From assembly GCA_041652155.1 (NCBI GenBank), contig JBAZHV010000004.1, positions 1 through 54,037 on the forward strand: a stretch of 54,037 nt of DNA. Direction: 5' to 3'. The DNA comes from CAIMDX01 sp041652155 (GTDB lineage: Bacteria > Patescibacteriota > Minisyncoccia > Minisyncoccales > JAQTVQ01). The notes below the pieces were generated by a model. That model did no database searches. It had not been told where the DNA came from and was given only the letters and a program-made list of their open reading frames with translations. A program made the position numbers and the translations under genes. Positions within the stretch are counted from its first letter, which is position 1. The number at the start of each line of letters is the position of its first letter. Positions 30,619-39,164 of this stretch are shown here, one piece after another.

Positions 30619-31866
30619 CTACTCTATGAATGTTAACGCTTTGCCCAGCTTGTCTCCTCTGCCGGTTCTGCCGATGCGATGGATATAATCATCGTAGGTT
30701 TCCGGAAGATCATAATTGATGACATGGCTGACATCCGAGATATCGAGGCCTCTGGCGGCTACATCCGTAGCGACCAATATCTGAATGCGGCTGGTCTTGA
30801 ACATTTCAAGAGCTCTCTGCCTCTTGGAATGCTTCTTGTTGCCGTGGATGGATTCGGCCTTGAACCCTTTCTCGGTAAGTATCTCGTAAAGTTTTTCCAC
30901 TCCGTGTTTGGTCCTGCCGAATATCAGCACTTTGCTGAATTCTTCCTGGATCAAAAGTTCGTGCAGCGTGTCTATTTTGCTTCTTCCAGGACCGATCCTG
31001 ACGACATTCTGCTCGACGTTCTTCGCGGTTTCTCTGGTCTTTACCGAGATCTTGACGGGATTATGCAAGAACTCTCCGACGAGTTTTTCTATCTCCGGCG
31101 ACAATGTTGCCGAGAAAAACAATGTTTGCCTTTCTTTGGCCATACCGGCCATCAAAAATCTCATATCGTTGATGAACCCCATATCAAGCATCCTGTCCGC
31201 TTCGTCAAGAACGACCGTGGTAAACTCGAAGAGTTTTATTCTTCTGCGGTCAATAAAATCTTTAAGGCGTCCGGGGGTGCCGATGATAAAGTTGTTGTTG
31301 TAGCGGAGTTCGGACAATTGTTTGGCAATGCTCGCTCCTCCAACGCAACAGGCTGAAGTGATGCCCATTCCCTTGGCGAAAAGTTTGAATTCCTGATCGA
31401 TCTGGATGGCAAGTTCCCTGGTCGGCGCGACTATAAGAACTTTGTGCTGCCTGTGGAGCAGAACCTTGTTGATCAAGGGAATGAGGAAAGCCGCTGTTTT
31501 CCCCGTGCCGGTTTCGGCTATGCCCACTACATCCTCTCCCGCGAGAATATGGTTGATGGTCTTATCCTGGATCGGGGTCGGCAAAATATAACCTCTCTGG
31601 GCTATTCTTTGCTTCATTTCCTGCTTAACATTAAAATCCTCGAACTTGTGTTCGGGAATGAACGGTTTTTCCTCTCCGACGATCATGGCTTTGCTGATGA
31701 ATTTCGAAGGGTCTATTCTTGGTCCGCGGCTGGCTCTTCTTCCGCCGCCGAAGCGTCCGGACGATCTTCCTCCGCCAAATCTGGACGATCTGGACCCTGA
31801 ACTGGCTGATCTTGAGCCTGAAAAAGATCTTCTGGCTCCTTTGCTATTGAATCTGGTTGTCTGCAT
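30619..31866 (-). CDS. DEAD-box RNA helicase with Arg/Gly/Ser-rich N-terminus
   Basis: A 415-residue ATP-dependent RNA helicase. Residues 1-50 are a basic, low-complexity region (RSSRFGGGRSSGRFGGGRR) of the RGG type, which normally lies at the C-terminus in bacterial helicases. The core has the Q motif GYILPTPIQ, AETGTGKT (Walker A), PTRELAIQ, DEADRMLDMGF, FFSATLS, and HRIGRTGRG. It ends soon after the last motif with no C-terminal domain. The leader is about 155 nt and structured, as in cold-shock helicase mRNAs. Confidence 0.93.
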   Translation of the reverse strand: MQTTRFNSKGARRSFSGSRSASSGSRSSRFGGGRSSGRFGGGRRASRGPRIDPSKFISKAMIVGEEKPFIPEHKFEDFNVKQEMKQRIAQRGYILPTPIQDKTINHILAGEDVVGIAETGTGKTAAFLIPLINKVLLHRQHKVLIVAPTRELAIQIDQEFKLFAKGMGITSACCVGGASIAKQLSELRYNNNFIIGTPGRLKDFIDRRRIKLFEFTTVVLDEADRMLDMGFINDMRFLMAGMAKERQTLFFSATLSPEIEKLVGEFLHNPVKISVKTRETAKNVEQNVVRIGPGRSKIDTLHELLIQEEFSKVLIFGRTKHGVEKLYEILTEKGFKAESIHGNKKHSKRQRALEMFKTSRIQILVATDVAARGLDISDVSHVINYDLPETYDDYIHRIGRTGRGDKLGKALTFIE

Positions 31867-32022
31867 GGCTTTTCTAAAAATAACTCCCGGCCATTATAAA
31901 TTAAAATTGGGGGCCGGCTGGTCTCGCGAGTTTTTAGATAAAGCTAAATGCAACTTTTTGGCTTAAACTTTCAAGGCAGTGTTCCTTGAAATTAAAAAAC
32001 TAATGAGATGTATATAAGTTAC
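31867..32022 (-). promoter_or_regulatory. Structured leader of the helicase mRNA
   Basis: From the start near 32022 the leader can form a perfect 8-bp hairpin, TTTCAAGG/CCTTGAAA (31969-31976 and 31984-31991), and a CCGGCC/GGCCGG stem nearer the ATG. A second TATAAT lies just inside the latter stem. Long structured leaders are known for helicase and cold-shock genes. Confidence 0.45.
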
Positions 32023-32028
32023 TTATTA

Positions 32029-32057
32029 TAGATACACTAAAATTACTCTTCTGTCAA
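32029..32057 (-). promoter_or_regulatory. Sigma-70 promoter of the helicase transcript
   Basis: Minus strand TTGACA (32052-32057), 17-bp spacer, TATCTA (32029-32034) overlapping a TATAAT. It explains most of the 312-bp gap between the helicase and the gene at 32180; the rest holds two terminators. Confidence 0.75.
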
Positions 32058-32080
32058 GGATTTTGAAGAAAAAACCAAAA

Positions 32081-32161
32081 TTGCACAGGTCGGACCTGTG
32101 TAATACAAAAAACCAATATTATGAATAAAAAAATGGCCCAGGTGTTTCCTTGGCCATTTTT
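32081..32161 (-). terminator. Tandem terminators after the gene at 32180-32764
   Basis: Minus-strand order: a hairpin with AAATGGCC/GGCCATTT arms (32131-32138 and 32152-32159) and T-run, then TTGCACAGGT/ACCTGTGTAA (32081-32090, 32094-32103) with a T-rich tail. Both lie before the helicase promoter. Confidence 0.75.
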
Positions 32162-32179
32162 AAGACGTTAGAATAGGGG

Positions 32180-32764
32180 CTATTTGGTTTTTTCCATCAA
32201 TACCCCGTTTTCTACTACCAGATGCTTGCCCGTGTTCATTGAAGGAATTGCGGTCATGGGCTCTCCTTCCCTTCGCCCGATATAACTGACGCTGATCTCT
32301 CCATCGGTATTTATATTGATATTCTTCGGAACGATCCTATCCCCAAGGAAAACGGCGTCCCCTCCGATATACGCGTTATCTGTTTTGTAAGAAGCAACAG
32401 CGTAAAAAAACGTACCGCTGCCGCCTGATTGCATGCTTAGAAACATTACCGCTTCGTCTTTGCCGTCGGCATTAATATCTCCGTAGACCGGTTCGCCGAA
32501 TATTTTTACGATATCTTTGGACGCGGATCCGGGGATCGTTTCTTTTTCCGCCTCGCCGGATACAAGTTTAAATTCGACGCCATTGATCATGTATGTCCCA
32601 TTTTTGGGGTCAGCCGGAGCCGACTGGAAAACAACATTATTCTGGCTGCTCTGCAAAGTGTCCAGAGCCATTTGGCTGGACCGGCTGCTTATGTAGACCA
32701 CCCCGGCGGCGGCGGCGATCGTAAGTGCTAAAACTATATAAGCGTATTTTTGTATGGATTGCAT
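32180..32764 (-). CDS. Membrane-anchored hypothetical protein with FG-GAP-like repeat
   Basis: 194 residues. One N-terminal TM (about 8-26) anchors an extracytoplasmic domain. GDINADGKDEAVMFL (about 95-109) resembles an FG-GAP/VCBS calcium loop, and NININTDGEISVSYIG follows the same pattern. Related proteins are frequent in CPR genomes without known function. Perfect TATAAT at 32774-32779 ends 9 nt before the ATG, so the leader would be 2-3 nt. Confidence 0.7.
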   Translation of the reverse strand: MQSIQKYAYIVLALTIAAAAGVVYISSRSSQMALDTLQSSQNNVVFQSAPADPKNGTYMINGVEFKLVSGEAEKETIPGSASKDIVKIFGEPVYGDINADGKDEAVMFLSMQSGGSGTFFYAVASYKTDNAYIGGDAVFLGDRIVPKNININTDGEISVSYIGRREGEPMTAIPSMNTGKHLVVENGVLMEKTK

Positions 32765-32773
32765 CTGATCGTG

Positions 32774-32779
32774 ATTATA
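32774..32779 (-). promoter_or_regulatory. -10 element of the FG-GAP-like gene
   Basis: TATAAT on the minus strand, 9 nt from the ATG at 32764. Same spacing as the glucan synthase promoter. Confidence 0.55.
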
Positions 32780-32847
32780 TTATGTTTATTTTATCTTTTA
32801 CCTTGCCGCTATTATACCAAAAAACCTGAAAAAAGTCCGCCGCTTCT

Positions 32848-33534
32848 CTATTTGTTGACGGTCGCGTCGTATAGAATATTTTCAAGGCCCGCTATGTATC
32901 CCTTAAGGTGTTCCACTTTCGCCCTTAGCCCGCTCCTGTTGCTGAACGCGAACGAAGAAAGGGTGTCATAGATCTCTTTCACGTCGGCATAATAGGTCTT
33001 TATCTTTTCCGTGTCGCGCCTTTCGCTGATAACATCCAATTTTGCTTTTCTTAAAAGCTCTCCGCACATATCGCAAAGACCGCCGACGTAAGTTTCCAAA
33101 TTGCTGAAGACTTTCTCTTTCGGGGCCTCGACCTTTCCCTTTTTGGAAAGGTACATATAGAGGAGCTTCGCCTCAAGGCACTCTTCCGCCGCGCTGGAAA
33201 AAATATTTTCCGCGGAATCGATCCTGACATTCTGCAAATTGCCGGCTGTCACCGTCGAATCGGACATTTCTTTTCCCAACGATCTTCTAAAAGCCGATAC
33301 ATCTTTATCCAGATCTTCCAATTTTTTGACCGCGTTTTCAAGAGCTTCCCCGGCCAGATCGAACCTGCCGTTCAAAGAATCGTTTATCGATACCTTTGAC
33401 GCCTTGAGCACTTCCGAAGAACGCGAGTCCAGGTCCCTTAAAGCGGCGGAGGCGGCATCCAAAATATGCCTGCATCTTTCATCTTTTTTATCCAATTCTT
33501 CTTTAAGCCCGGAAATATATTTTAAGTTGATCAT
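32848..33534 (-). CDS. Translin family protein
   Basis: A 228-residue, mostly helical protein. The C-terminal half has the translin signature: a YVGGLCDMCGELLRKA helix (about 149-164), KEIYDTLSSFAF, and GLRAKVEHLKGYIAGLENILYD near the end, in the order seen in translin and archaeal relatives. The N-terminal half is a long helix rich in Asp/Lys/Arg, also as in translin. Translins bind RNA or single-stranded DNA as ring oligomers, and some form an RNase with TRAX. An extended -10 at 33541-33549 lies 6 nt before the start. Confidence 0.7.
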   Translation of the reverse strand: MINLKYISGLKEELDKKDERCRHILDAASAALRDLDSRSSEVLKASKVSINDSLNGRFDLAGEALENAVKKLEDLDKDVSAFRRSLGKEMSDSTVTAGNLQNVRIDSAENIFSSAAEECLEAKLLYMYLSKKGKVEAPKEKVFSNLETYVGGLCDMCGELLRKAKLDVISERRDTEKIKTYYADVKEIYDTLSSFAFSNRSGLRAKVEHLKGYIAGLENILYDATVNK

Positions 33535-33540
33535 ATTAAT

Positions 33541-33549
33541 ATCATATCA
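33541..33549 (-). promoter_or_regulatory. Extended -10 of the translin-family gene
   Basis: TGA-TATGAT on the minus strand, 6 nt before the ATG at 33534; leaderless spacing. Confidence 0.5.
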
Positions 33550-33571
33550 ATATTTTTTGTTCTCCGCATCC

Positions 33572-35335
33572 CTAGCTTTCCCTGTTGCCCTGCAACAGCA
33601 TCTTCACGGCCTGTTCCATCGATCCGGCCAAAGTGATATCTCCCGAATTGACGAAGAATATCTGGTCCGCATCGTTGATCGTGTTCAAGCGGTGGGCGAT
33701 GATGACCTTGGTGGTCTGCGGCGGCAGTTTTTGGATTATCTGTTCCAAAAGCTGTTCGGTGACCGTGTCGATATTGGCGGTGGCCTCGTCGAGTATAAGC
33801 AACTCGGGGTCTCTCAAAACAGCTCTTATAAAAGCGATAAGCTGTTTCTGCCCCAAGCTGATAGAATCGCCCGTGGTGGCAACCTTCGTATCAAGCCCCT
33901 GGCTGAACCTTTCCAACAGTTTGGAAAGCCCCGCCTTTTCCAGCGCCGCGGCCAGCTGATCATTGGAATAATTTTTACATCTTTCGTTGCCGTATAATAT
34001 ATTGTCCCGGACGGTGCCGGTGAACAAAAACGGTTCCTGCAAAATAAAACCTATTTTCTGCGCCCGGTCGCCGGGCTGGTAAGAGCGGACATCTTTTCCG
34101 TTGAAAAGAACCTCTCCTTTCGATGGATCGTACAGGCGGGCCATAAGGGAAGCGGTCGTTGTCTTTCCTCCGCCGGTCGGACCGACCAGCGCGTAAGTTT
34201 TTCCCCTCTCCAACTTAAAATTAATATTTTTCAAAACATCTTTTCCGCTGTCGGCATAACAAAAAGATACTCCTTTAAATTCCACCACCGGTCCAGAATG
34301 CTTTTCTTCTCCTCCCGCAACAACAGGCATATCCGATTCAAGGGACAATATTTCCGAAATGCGATCAAGTCCGGCCAAAGCAAGTTGCAACGATGACCAG
34401 ATCATCGCCATATGCCTCAACGGACTGTAAAAATTGTTAAGATACAAAAGAAAACCGACAAGCAATCCGGCGGTAAAATTACCGATCGAGATCAAATAGA
34501 CGCCGTAAGCAATCACGGCCAGCTGGGCAAAACCGTAAGCCAAGCCATATATAGGAACGAAAATATTACTGGCTATCCCGGCCATCATCGAAGCGTTAAA
34601 ATTTTTCTGGTTCGCTTCATTGAATTTATTCTTAAAATAATCGAACCGGTTAAAGGCGACGATGACTTTAAAATTTTCCAGGCTTTCCTGTATCTCCGCG
34701 CTCATCGATCCGACGGTCTGCAAACTCTCGAGATTTTTTCGCTGAACCCAGGCGGAGATCATCTGCGTTATTAACAGCACGATCAGCGCTGGCAACAAGG
34801 CGGACAACCCGAGCTCGATATTAAGAAAGAGCATCGCGATCCCCGCTCCGATGATATAAAAAATATTGCCGAAAAACTGCATAAAAGACTGCGAGATGAA
34901 CTGGTTCAGCTGATCAGTGTCGTTGTTGATCCTGGATATGAGATCTCCCGCCTTGTTCTGGTTGAAAAAAGCAACGGGTAGTTCCTGGAGCTTAGTGAAG
35001 ATGGCGTTCCTTAGATTAAAAAGCAGCCTTCGTCCGATGCCGCCCATTGTTATGGTTTGAAGATAATTGGAAAAAAGCTCGATCAGCCCCACTCCGAACA
35101 GGATTGCAGAAAAGATCAGAATACCGCGATAATCCTTAGCCTGCACGTAAGTGTCTATGACATGGCTGATGAGAAACGGGGCTAGTAGTCCGCACATTGA
35201 AGACGCGATGATAGCAACGAACGCCACTATGATATTTTTCTTTTCTCCCACGACAAAAGGAGCCAGTTTTTTCACCGATGCCATCAGCGATAATTTCTTT
35301 TTCTGCTCGTCGTTTTTATTAAGTATGTAATTCAT
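33572..35335 (-). CDS. ABC exporter half with canonical Walker motifs, degenerate signature
   Basis: A 587-residue fused exporter: six TM helices (about 20-320) and an ATPase domain with Walker A GPTGGGKTT, Q loop FILQEPF, Walker B ILDEATANID with the catalytic Glu, and H loop IIAHRL. The signature is SLGQKQ rather than LSGGQ. It overlaps the partner gene by 17 bp. As the partner has the opposite pattern, the two should form one heterodimer with a consensus and a degenerate ATP site, as in TM287/288. Transported substrate (lipid, drug or peptide) unknown. Confidence 0.92.
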   Translation of the reverse strand: MNYILNKNDEQKKKLSLMASVKKLAPFVVGEKKNIIVAFVAIIASSMCGLLAPFLISHVIDTYVQAKDYRGILIFSAILFGVGLIELFSNYLQTITMGGIGRRLLFNLRNAIFTKLQELPVAFFNQNKAGDLISRINNDTDQLNQFISQSFMQFFGNIFYIIGAGIAMLFLNIELGLSALLPALIVLLITQMISAWVQRKNLESLQTVGSMSAEIQESLENFKVIVAFNRFDYFKNKFNEANQKNFNASMMAGIASNIFVPIYGLAYGFAQLAVIAYGVYLISIGNFTAGLLVGFLLYLNNFYSPLRHMAMIWSSLQLALAGLDRISEILSLESDMPVVAGGEEKHSGPVVEFKGVSFCYADSGKDVLKNINFKLERGKTYALVGPTGGGKTTTASLMARLYDPSKGEVLFNGKDVRSYQPGDRAQKIGFILQEPFLFTGTVRDNILYGNERCKNYSNDQLAAALEKAGLSKLLERFSQGLDTKVATTGDSISLGQKQLIAFIRAVLRDPELLILDEATANIDTVTEQLLEQIIQKLPPQTTKVIIAHRLNTINDADQIFFVNSGDITLAGSMEQAVKMLLQGNRES

Positions 35336-37067
35336 AGTTGTTGGTGCTTTGCTGCGATCTGTATATCTGCATATATTCCGGCGATTTATGCATAAGCTCT
35401 CTATTGGTTCCCGACGCTAAAACTTCTCCCTCCATCAAAAGTATTATCTGATCGTAATTCTCGATCGGCTCGATCTTCTGGGTCACGGAAATAAGGGTAA
35501 TACCGGGATAGCTCTTTTGGATATTATCCAATATTTTTTGCTCGGTCTTGTTGTCGATGCGGGCGGTAAAATCGTCAAGGAGCAATATCTTGGGATCGAG
35601 AGCCAATGCCCGGGCCAGCATAACGCGTTGCTTTTGCCCTCCCGAAAGGCTGGTCCCGCGCTCGGAAACGACAGTGTCGAGTTTCTCGGGCAGCGCGTCG
35701 ATAAAATCAGAAAGCTCGGCGGCGGCGATAGCTTTTTCGATATCCTTGTCTTTGGCCTCGTTGCTAAAAGCTATGTTCTCTCTCAAAGTAAGATTAAAGA
35801 TAATGCTGTCTTGAAACACAAATCCGACCTGTTTGTGCAAAGAAGATTTGTCATATTGGTTTATATCTTTTCCGTCATATTCTATATCGCCGGAGTCAGG
35901 CTGGATAAGACCGGTAAGAAGGTAAAGCAGCTGCGTTTTGCCGGCCGCCGTCGGACCGATGATCGCCGTTTTCGTTCCGGCCTTGATGGAAAAAGAAATA
36001 TTTTTAAGCGCTTTTCTCTCGCCGAAAGATAAAGATACATTTTTCACCGATATATCTCCGCTCAACGGAGACGTGACCATGCCGCTGTCTTCTTTGCGGC
36101 TAGCCGTCGAAACCTGCGAAATGCGCTGGTAAGAAGCCGTGGCCTGGGCGATCATATTGCTCGTCATCCCGAGCATAACGATAGGAAAAACAAGGATGGT
36201 AAGATAATTGATAAACGCGGTAAAATCTCCGAGGGTCATTTCTCCTGAAATTATAAACCTCCCGCCCAAAGCAAGAATAATGATCACCGCGGCGTTCATC
36301 GCAAAATTGATGACCGGAATGAGTGTGGCAAAAAGGCGCAAAATGCTTAGCCCGATATCTTTTGCCTCGGTATTAGCGGCGGCAAACTTGGCGTATTCGG
36401 ACTGCTGGGAGTTGACCAAGCGTATCAAGGCGGATCCGAGCACGCTCTCGTTGATAACTTTGTTCAGCCAATCAATGGCTTCCTGTGATCTTTTAAAAAG
36501 TTTTTTTACCCTTCCAAAAACAAAAAAGAACGCTCCTCCGATCACCGGCATAACAGCCAAAATAGTAATCCCCAACTTCCAATTTATCAAAAGCATAAGC
36601 GTACTGGCTCCGATGATAAGGAAAACCGAAGAGATGATCGAGGCTATTGCCATAGACACGAACATTTTCACTCCGTTCACATCAGAAGTGAGATTGGTCA
36701 AAAGCTTGGCCGAAGTGGTTTGCTGGATGTACGAATATTCCAGGGTTGATATCTTTTCGATCAGCCGCGAACGCAGATCTCTGGCAACGCGCTCGGAGGC
36801 ATAAGTCTGCACTATGCTTTGCAAATAAGTGAGAATGAAGATAAAAATAGTTGCTAGGGAAAGCTCTGTTACCAAGATTTGCAAAACAAAATTCCCTTGG
36901 CCGTAGGCATCAATGGCGTTCGAAATTATTTTTGGAACGACAAGGTTCAAACCGCTGGCCGCGACGGTCAAAACGACAAGAGCTGTTATCCAAAAAGCAT
37001 AAGGGCGCAAAAGACCGAGGAGGCTCGGACCCGCCTCTTTTTTATCTTTAGTGTTTTCTTTCATCAT
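35319..37067 (-). CDS. ABC exporter half with degenerate ATP site, intact signature
   Basis: A 582-residue fused exporter: TM region (about 25-310) and ATPase with Walker A GPTAAGKTQ, Q loop FVFQDS, signature LSGGQKQ, and Walker B LLLDDFTARID, in which Asp replaces the catalytic Glu. The switch His is Gln (SVTQKI). These substitutions make its own ATP site non-hydrolytic while it donates an intact signature to the partner's site. First gene of the pair; two adjacent ATGs, 37067 and 37064. Confidence 0.92.
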   Translation of the reverse strand: MMKENTKDKKEAGPSLLGLLRPYAFWITALVVLTVAASGLNLVVPKIISNAIDAYGQGNFVLQILVTELSLATIFIFILTYLQSIVQTYASERVARDLRSRLIEKISTLEYSYIQQTTSAKLLTNLTSDVNGVKMFVSMAIASIISSVFLIIGASTLMLLINWKLGITILAVMPVIGGAFFFVFGRVKKLFKRSQEAIDWLNKVINESVLGSALIRLVNSQQSEYAKFAAANTEAKDIGLSILRLFATLIPVINFAMNAAVIIILALGGRFIISGEMTLGDFTAFINYLTILVFPIVMLGMTSNMIAQATASYQRISQVSTASRKEDSGMVTSPLSGDISVKNVSLSFGERKALKNISFSIKAGTKTAIIGPTAAGKTQLLYLLTGLIQPDSGDIEYDGKDINQYDKSSLHKQVGFVFQDSIIFNLTLRENIAFSNEAKDKDIEKAIAAAELSDFIDALPEKLDTVVSERGTSLSGGQKQRVMLARALALDPKILLLDDFTARIDNKTEQKILDNIQKSYPGITLISVTQKIEPIENYDQIILLMEGEVLASGTNRELMHKSPEYMQIYRSQQSTNNYELHT

Positions 37068-37148
37068 TGATCTATTGGCCTCAATTGTTATCTTTTATTT
37101 TTGACCCTATTTTAAAAAATTGTCCAGCTGGCGCGCGCCGCCATCGCT

Positions 37149-37177
37149 CAAAAAACCGGGACGCGGCATCATCCCAG
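37149..37177 (-). terminator. Terminator of the RBBP9-like hydrolase gene
   Basis: CCGGGA (37156-37161) and TCCCAG (37172-37177) give a 6-bp stem with a 10-nt loop, followed by six T on the minus strand. Confidence 0.6.
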
Positions 37178-37212
37178 CTAAAAAATCGCCGAACGACTTT
37201 CTTACCGGCAGA

Positions 37213-37830
37213 TCAATTAAGCCAGTTCAAGGCTTTGATATCATCTGCCAGCTCTAAAAAATTGCTTTGGAGAAAATGTCCTCTATCTTCAAAAACAGCT
37301 GCTTTGGCCCCGGGCAGAGCGTTTTTGTATTTCTCAAAGTCGGCAAAAGGTACGAACGGATCGTCTTTGCTCTGATAAAGGAATATTTCACCTCCCTGTT
37401 TTTGGAGCAAGTCCAAACTTTGAGGCAGGATAAAATCGCCAAGCGTCGGCTTGCATCCCTTCTCGCCATACGGAGCCGCGATCAAGAATGTCGCGATGAT
37501 CTTTTTTGGAAAAACATTTTCAGAAAGATATTTGGCTAAAAATATTCCGCCCAAAGAATGGCCGGCGAGGACAACTGTTTCATTGAGCAACGGCGAGAAC
37601 TTTTCGAACCAAATTTTCCACTCGGCATATTTGGCGTTCATCTCGTTGGGCATCTGGGGCAAGATGACCTCGAAATCATTTCCAAGGTCCTCTCCCAAAT
37701 TTTTCTTCCACCTGTTCTTTTTGTTCCTGATATCTTCAAGACCGATCTTATATCCCTTCAAGCATTCGACATATTCTTCATAAGTATCGAACGTTTCGCC
37801 GCCATGGACGACAAATACCTGTTTTTTCAT
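37213..37830 (-). CDS. Serine hydrolase, RBBP9/YdeN-like
   Basis: A 205-residue alpha/beta hydrolase. FVVHGG near the N-terminus, the nucleophile elbow GHSLGG (about 90-95), an Asp in SKDDPFVP (about 154-161) and the catalytic His in EDRGHFLQ (about 180-187) complete the triad. The layout matches the RBBP9/YdeN group. The substrate is unknown. It starts 13 bp after the acetyltransferase stop and is likely co-transcribed. Confidence 0.85.
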   Translation of the reverse strand: MKKQVFVVHGGETFDTYEEYVECLKGYKIGLEDIRNKKNRWKKNLGEDLGNDFEVILPQMPNEMNAKYAEWKIWFEKFSPLLNETVVLAGHSLGGIFLAKYLSENVFPKKIIATFLIAAPYGEKGCKPTLGDFILPQSLDLLQKQGGEIFLYQSKDDPFVPFADFEKYKNALPGAKAAVFEDRGHFLQSNFLELADDIKALNWLN

Positions 37831-37843
37831 AATAGTTATAAGC

Positions 37844-38416
37844 CTAGCGGCCGAGAAGTATCTTATATTTTACGCGTTCTTTCCCGTCTTTATCTACCAT
37901 TCCTTTTTCCTGAAAACCGGCCCTGCGCAGAACGCCTATGGACTTCTGGTTATCCGGGGCCGCCAAGGCATAGAGAGATCTGTAACCGGCATTGCGCGCC
38001 GCCTTGCACAACGCCAAAACGGCATTGGTCATAAAACCGCGCGCATGCTCGCTGGCCCAATACCCTATCGGCGCCTCGTTCAGATCGGACGACTTTATGT
38101 CCAAAGAACCGACTATCTGGTCTTTGATATCTTTTACCAAAAAAACGAAATGCGTTTTTTCCAGCCAGCCCTTTCTGGACCAATGGACAAAATCCCTAGC
38201 GCTCTCGATGGTGTACGGCTGGCCGTTAAGCCTGGGCTTGAACAAACGGTCATATATATTCTTTTGGCTGCATATCGCGGCGATCTGCCTGACATTCTCC
38301 TCCGAACATTCAAACAAAAAATCAGCGCTGTTAAGCGACATCATCTGTCCGGTCAAATAGTTCCTGAACTCGATCTGCACCGGCTCGGAAAAAACGGGAA
38401 AAACGTTGGTTTCCAT
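37844..38416 (-). CDS. GNAT family acetyltransferase, RimJ/RimL-like
   Basis: 190 residues from the ATG at 38416. The RimJ/RimL-type layout is visible: FVHWSRKGWLEKTHFVFLVKD, IVGSLDIKSSDLNEAPIGYWASEHARGFMTNAVLALCKAA (acetyl-CoA loop), YALAAPDNQKSIGVLRRAGFQEKG. The substrate could be an N-terminus or small molecule. It is driven by the terminator-promoter module at 38428-38463, with an extended -10 11 nt before the ATG, and is followed closely by a hydrolase gene. Confidence 0.88.
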   Translation of the reverse strand: METNVFPVFSEPVQIEFRNYLTGQMMSLNSADFLFECSEENVRQIAAICSQKNIYDRLFKPRLNGQPYTIESARDFVHWSRKGWLEKTHFVFLVKDIKDQIVGSLDIKSSDLNEAPIGYWASEHARGFMTNAVLALCKAARNAGYRSLYALAAPDNQKSIGVLRRAGFQEKGMVDKDGKERVKYKILLGR

Positions 38417-38427
38417 AGAATATGTAC

Positions 38428-38463
38428 ATTTTATCAAAAAACCGCCAGAGACGTAAGGCGGTT
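38428..38463 (-). promoter_or_regulatory. Terminator-promoter module (HD gene terminator, acetyltransferase promoter)
   Basis: AACCGCC/GGCGGTT stem (38440-38446, 38457-38463), six T, then TGA-TAAAAT (38428-38436) ending 11 nt before the ATG at 38416. Same core as 13745-13778 and 53189-53222. Confidence 0.7.
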
Positions 38464-38491
38464 AAACGGAGGTTGCTCTTCTCCAAGCATC

Positions 38492-39145
38492 TTATATCTC
38501 TCCGATCTCTTTTTCGGACAAGGCGGAAATTAAAGATTGGATGCTTTCGTCGCTAACGAATTCTGGTTTTATTGAGGCGCGGGAAAATATTTGCGATTCG
38601 ATATTCTTTAATGTTCGGGCCGCCTCCTCGAATTCCTCGGCGGCATAAAGTTCCTTTTTCCCCTCGTAACGCTTTCTTCCTTCTGCTAATCTCTCGTCTA
38701 TGGAAAGCACGCCGTAAGGCCCGACCCGCTGGTCCGCGTAACAGCAAATCTTTTTTTCCAAAGAATCGCTCAAAAAAACTTGTTTGATCTTTGAAAATCC
38801 AACAAAGTTGAGATGATCCATCCAGACATCCGACAGTCCGATCTCGCGGCAGATGCTGTCCGTGGCGATCTTTTCGTCGGGTCCGTATTTGTTTACGTAT
38901 TCATCTTTGACCTTTTGCCAATATTCCAATCCTTCCGGTTCCAGAAAATCCAAAAAATACCCCAAATCGGACTTGATGATATTGCCCATATCGTGGAAAA
39001 GGCAAACGGTAATAATGCCTTCTCGATCAAGAGATGATGAAATGGAATCGCATATTATCTTTGCCGCAGAGGCAACGCGAAGCTGATGCCGCTGAAGGCT
39101 CGGCATTATTTTATATTCCGAATAGACGGACAAAACTGTTCTCAT
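38492..39145 (-). CDS. HD-domain phosphohydrolase
   Basis: A 217-residue protein with an N-terminal HD domain: QRHQLRVA (about 18-25) supplies the first His, LFHDMGN (about 49-55) the HD pair. The C-terminal third is helical and charged. HD enzymes hydrolyse nucleotides or phosphoesters; the exact one is not identifiable. TGT-TAAGAT at 39152-39160 ends 6 nt before the ATG. The phosphotransferase gene ends 19 bp upstream. Confidence 0.8.
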   Translation of the reverse strand: MRTVLSVYSEYKIMPSLQRHQLRVASAAKIICDSISSSLDREGIITVCLFHDMGNIIKSDLGYFLDFLEPEGLEYWQKVKDEYVNKYGPDEKIATDSICREIGLSDVWMDHLNFVGFSKIKQVFLSDSLEKKICCYADQRVGPYGVLSIDERLAEGRKRYEGKKELYAAEEFEEAARTLKNIESQIFSRASIKPEFVSDESIQSLISALSEKEIGEI

Positions 39146-39151
39146 CTTTTC

Positions 39152-39160
39152 ATCTTAACA
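39152..39160 (-). promoter_or_regulatory. Extended -10 of the HD gene
   Basis: TGT-TAAGAT on the minus strand, 6 nt before the ATG at 39145; leaderless spacing. Confidence 0.5.
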
Positions 39161-39164
39161 ATAT

